A DNA stretch of 64,000 nt, taken from NCBI GenBank assembly GCA_028023455.1, contig JAQFVV010000287.1, forward strand, positions 496,001-560,000. The letters run 5' to 3'. The position numbers were made by a program, and so were the translations under genes. The notes beneath the pieces were generated by a model, which was not told the DNA's origin, did no database searches, and saw only the letters and a list, made by a program, of their open reading frames with translations. Shown one piece after another: positions 55,501 through 61,500 of the stretch (positions within the stretch are counted from its first letter, which is position 1; every line of letters begins with the position of its first letter). The DNA is from Epiperipatus broadwayi (taxonomy: Eukaryota > Onychophora > Udeonychophora > Euonychophora > Peripatidae).

Positions 55501-58500
55501 CAAAATAAAAATATTTTTTATGGTTAGTCTATATACATTAATCCTAAAATTTTATTTAAAAAAATACTATGACATTTCCTCAAACAAATTGTGAGGTTTT
55601 AAGAGTTAAATGAACTATATATTATTCCAATTCTAAAGTAAGAATCTATAATCACATGATGTGGCTAAGTTCCATTATCAATATTCTTTTTTTCGTTAGG
55701 ATTTTTATTTCAAGAGCAAGAATAGTAGTTTATTATAAAATAACCTAGTATCATCACAGACATTTTACAAAATTGTAATGGCGCTGGTTTTGAGCTTGTG
55801 ACTTAGGTTCAGTAATAATTCCACTACTAAAATTAACAACTTCATGTCAATGTTAGTTCACTACTAATTCAATATCTTCTCATTTCACTAAACTGTAATT
55901 CATTGTAATATAGGTATCATCAGTCACTCAGTTTTCATTAATAACTTATTATAAAACTTATATTTGGATCTCAGGATTTTATATTGCATATTTTTTATTT
56001 ACTAAACTCAATTACTGATGGGTGAGTGCATGTAAATTTATATAAACAGGCAAAACTCTATATGTCTTGCCATTCAGTGCAAGCCAGAGTAATCATTGGA
56101 TACCAGAAGACTTGTGCATAAAATCTCCATCTAGTGCCTATTCATCCAATATTCCCAGACTAGTTTCTGGCTTGTGGCCTTCGTCTTTGAGAAGCCTTGG
56201 ATCTGAGAGCACTGCACCTAGATGTTAGGCAATACGTATAGAGTTTTGCCCATTTTAATAACAGTTAATGGGGATATTGGATGAGTAGGCACTAGATGGG
56301 GATTTTATGCACAAGCCTTCTGGCATCCATTGATTACTCTAGTTTGCTGTGTGTGGCAATACATATAGTGAGTTTTGCATGTTTTAAAACAGTTATATAC
56401 AAGCATAAGAAGTAGTGGTCATGTGATGTTTATTGGTTTAATAACAGTTATAAGCAAGCATAAGAAATGGTGATGTTTATTAGATTTATATACTAAAAAC
56501 AAACAATACAGGTCTGAAGATTAATTTCCTTCTATGTAATTATCTATATATACAACCCTAAGCTATTAATTTATATATATTCTAAACTAATATACATTTA
56601 ATTGCATATATTAAAAATGAAAAACCTTCTCTTCCCTGTAATATATCAACAAAATTTGTCAATTCAGTTGTTAATTAAAATATCAGACACAGAATAGAAT
56701 TAAGCTCAGAGTTAAACATAATTAGTATGGTTTACATAAGAATAAACTCTAAGCACAAGTGATTCACTTGTGTTTCTAAAACTCTTACTCATGGATGAGT
56801 GCGTGTAAATTTATGCACTAAAAATAAACAGTGCACATTTGAAGGTTAATTTCCTTCTACATAATTACATATATACAGCGTCAAACTTAATTTTTATATA
56901 AACTCAATCAAACAAAAGTAAAAAAATAATTATGTAATGTCATAATTATAGGAAAAAATTGTTGATGACTTGCTAAAAAAAAATAGATAAAATTTAATTA
57001 AATATTTATGTATTATGTAATAAAGTAAACAAGTTAGATGACTGTTTATTACACATCTAATGTTTTTAAAGTATATGTTCTTTTATTTGTCTGTTCAAGT
57101 ATTTATCATAGCTGTGGTACCATACCATGCCTAATCATTGAAATTCTACTGCAGATTGTCATAATTCAACAAATAATTATCTTTTTTTCTTACCTGAGCA
57201 TTTCTCATTGCTTCAGCTCGTTCTTTTTTGGTAGCTGATTTACCAACCCAAACCCATATTCCAGCTTCTCCATTATCAACTATAAATGAATCCTATTTGA
57301 AAAACAAACAAATACTATCAGCAATATTGTTAATTACAAATTATGTAAAACTAATTCACTACATCCTTATTTAAAATATTTTAAAATTTTTACGCAATTT
57401 TTATCAATTCCCTGTTGATAAAGGTGACTTACATGTTTCAAATTCTTTTTTCTATTCCGTTTTCTTAGATCTAAAAAACTATCACATTAATAATAGACCG
57501 AACTCATTAAAGATGTCCTCAATGCATAAAAAATATAATTGATAGTCAGCATAAAAAAAAAGGCATTTGGCTTTATTACTCACGAGTTCATAAGTTCGAG
57601 CACCAGATCAGTGAGTGGCAGAATTCCGACACCTATCAATCCCAAATAGAATGCTCTACCAGTGATACCAAACCATGCAGAGTGTAATCAGTATCAATAA
57701 AAAACAATGAAATAAGTGACTACTATCATGTTTTTGCATCATTTAGTGAAACATTCATGTGAGTATTGAAGCCGCACCCTTTCCAAAAAAAGTAACACTT
57801 CGTAAGATAAATAATTTTTAAATTTTTTTCTTCTAAATTCTTGAACATACGTAGCAAAATAATTAATGAATAGTACTTCTAATTTTTTACTTCTAAATTC
57901 TTATACTTCATTTTTATTCTAATATACAAATTAAAAGCGTATGAAACACTTGAACGAGAAGCTATAAAGATTCCATAAATTATTATACGCTAAGCGCTTT
58001 CGAGGACATTTGCCTCATATTCATAGCGGTAATGCAAATGTTTCAACTTCTCTGGAATCAATGTCAGGACTCTGATTGTCAATCTATTTTTTTACTCAAA
58101 AAGAAAATCCACATGATCTCTGACGATTAGGTAAATCTTAGAATTTTGTTCAAATTGTCAACAAATATAAGATTTACATTTCACGTAGCTGGTCTATAAC
58201 CAACTCAATTAGCTATTTAACTAATAATTAATAGGCATCTGGTTATTATTAACTACAACTGAAGACTCCAGATTAATATGGAGTGGTCAACAAAATACAA
58301 CTTTACTGATTTCAAAACAGATACAACTGTGAAACATATTTCACTCTTCATGAAGGTATATTTCTATAATATGGAATCCATGTTTTATCATCCTTTTATT
58401 ACTGCTTATTTCATAAATGCTACTGAAATTATGACTATCCAATACTGTAGAATACATTTAAACTATACTAACGATTATGCACAAGAATTTAAACTAATTT

Positions 58501-61500
58501 CTTAGAGCAATATTCATTTATTGTTACTGAATAAAATGAATTCCATTAAGCAATATACACTTTAATTAAAAAGTATGAATTATTATAATTTTTTTAAAAA
58601 TCTGTTTAGAAAAATCTCTATTAAAAAGTTAACAAATAATTTAAAAAATAAAGATTAGCATGGATTTAGCACCTGTAATAATCTGCCACCTCTCCCTCTA
58701 ATAATAACAGACTAAAGTTTACAACTATCTTTGTTTTTTATCTTCAGATATTCATTTGACCAACTCTGAATAATCTGGAATCTTTTCCTCTAGACAGTAA
58801 TAGATACCCATTTACTAACCACTAATGAATGTCTAACTAGGCTGGTTATGGGCCAGCTGTGAGAAAAAGAAATCATTAGCCAGATGTGACATGAAAAAAT
58901 TTTCAAAGTTCATCCAGTCATTAATCCAATAAGTATATGCGCTAATCATTAAACTGTGCAGGTTTGAACAACTAATACATAATTGAATACTTGAGAGGTC
59001 AAGTAACATTAGAGGTTGAATCCAGGAACCTTGGCTCTCAGGTCTATAACTATATCACTGAGCTAAACTGCACAGGTCCAACTAATAACAAATCTAATCA
59101 TATTCATGCCGAATTCATTTTTGTATACAATTTGACATTTCATTCAAAATTTGCCTAATAATATATTAGACCAAATTATTCCATCAACTATCAAGAATAA
59201 ATCAGTTTTAAAAGTGGATGATTGCTGTCATTAATGTGACTAGCAATTACTTTCTACCTATGCTCAACCATAGAATAATCAGCAATCACAAAAGTTTCTA
59301 TACAAATGAAATCAGCATAAGAAAATGTTTTCAACATAAGACTTATTATTGAGGGGAAATGATCTATATCCAAAGCAAACAGCTAGAAATGAAAAAAAAA
59401 AAAAATCCATAATGTTAACTAATCATTTCTCAAACTTAATAGCTATAGGTTTTATTATGTGTTACTTTTAGCATAACATTTTTCACAGTATTATTATTTG
59501 ATTTTTCTTCTTTAAATTCTTCCCTTTAACAACTGTCATATCTGACCCTGCCTTCAGAAGTGGACTATTCCAGATTCCTTGCCTGATTGGCTAGCACCCA
59601 GTTGCTATCCAAAGGGATTAAAACCTTCATTGGGGTTCACACACCGAATCTACGTGTTTCCAGTAAGATAGGGGATCTGCCATTAAATAGTCAGCCTTTT
59701 GGAGGCAAGGCAGAGAGCAATTACTTCTGTTAACCTGAATGACAGAATGTGCTCTCCATTAAACCCTCTGCCATCAGCAAAGTTATTTCTCTATACCTGA
59801 TCGTGACGTCCACACAGTGAGGCAAGTCCACCTATGAACTGGAAACTGCTATGGCCGAATTAGAGCCGACTTAAGGCAAACTAAATACATATCTGGAAGA
59901 GTCTTACCAGAGCTCACGAGGCAGGCTAATCATTTAGCTAGAAGTGAGTTCCATACTCGGCTTGACTATCTCAACATGTATATCAACTATATTTATTCAT
60001 TTGTTCAACTAACGTGTATATTTTTTGGACTAATAAATTGTACATATTAATTGCTGAATAGTTATTCTTTTTGTACCTGTTGGTTTGGAAATGAACCTGC
60101 AAGCCTAACCAAACACAACAACAATATTTAGATTCATTATTTACTTTGTTGTTTTTTCTATCCTGCATCCATAAATGATAACATTGTTCTGTAGTGAATT
60201 TGCACTGGAAGTGATTATATTTTCTAGTTGACATAAGCCTTTTTAAGTCAGAAATTCAAGCTGTACTTTGGAAATGTAGTAAAATTTCAGTTCTTCAATA
60301 CTTATTTTTTAATTTTCAGTTCTAATCCATTTTTATACAAAGAAATCTATTTCTAAATCCATTGTAGACAAGGTTAAGCATTACTAAAGACAAAACAACC
60401 TAGAAGCAAACATTTATCCTTCTTCATACCCATCAAAATGTCAATAAATTTAAAATGTGTGACTTGAGGAGGGGGATGTCTCTTTAAATGTTCATTTTTT
60501 GCATCTTTGTAAATGAGAAGTAGGTAAAGATTTTTCAAACATAAATAACTACTGCAGAATAAAGGGTCTTGCCAGCATTTCTACCTCTAAAAAATAGCAA
60601 TGAAGAAATGGTGTTTTTTTTTAACTAAACTAATTCACTAACAGGCATTGAGATTATTCCCCCCCCCCTTTTTTTTTTGTTGCTGTAATTAAAATTATTT
60701 AGATACTCATTTACTGACCAATAAATAGATAGATAGCTGCATAAATTATGAGTAAGCTACTTTAAAAAAAAAAAAAAGTCTTTAGATTTCATTTATCTGA
60801 AAAAACATTCCAAATATCAACCAGATTCAAACCCAAGACAGATGGACATGGTAAGGAGATGAACTAAGTATTATAAATACAAGTTTAAAACTATCACATA
60901 TATTCAAATTATTTGAATTAAAATTTAAAAGAAAAGAAAATTTGCATATTAAATATTCCAAATTTTAACTATATAAATATAACAAAAAAAGATATTCTGA
61001 GGCAGTTTCAGTAATATTGAACAATTTATTTCTTGATGGTTTTTTTTATATTTTTAACCCTCATCAATGTGTCTGCTTATTTATACATATATCCAATTTT
61101 AATCAGCAGTGTTTCACTTTCAACTGTCAATACGTGTGTGTGTTTTTAATAATATTTGCCCATTTTTATATAATAGAATTTATTTATTTACTTGATATTA
61201 AACTTTTAGTTGAATAAATTAACTGCTAGTATTAAAATTATTTTAAATGAGAATAACTAACTGTGTACATAACTATTTGAATTAGAACGAAAGAATGATA
61301 AGTGAAAGACAAATGTTTTATTCATGCTAAAATCTAACATTTTACAAAACCATCTAGAAATTCAAATGTTATATCAAGCCTATCAGTAATACAGAGGAAT
61401 TACTGCTTACGTTATTACTGTTTTAAATAAAGTCATCTTAAATATATAATTCCTGAAAAAAAAAATTATATTTTTTTATTATTCTCACATCGATGTCTAT

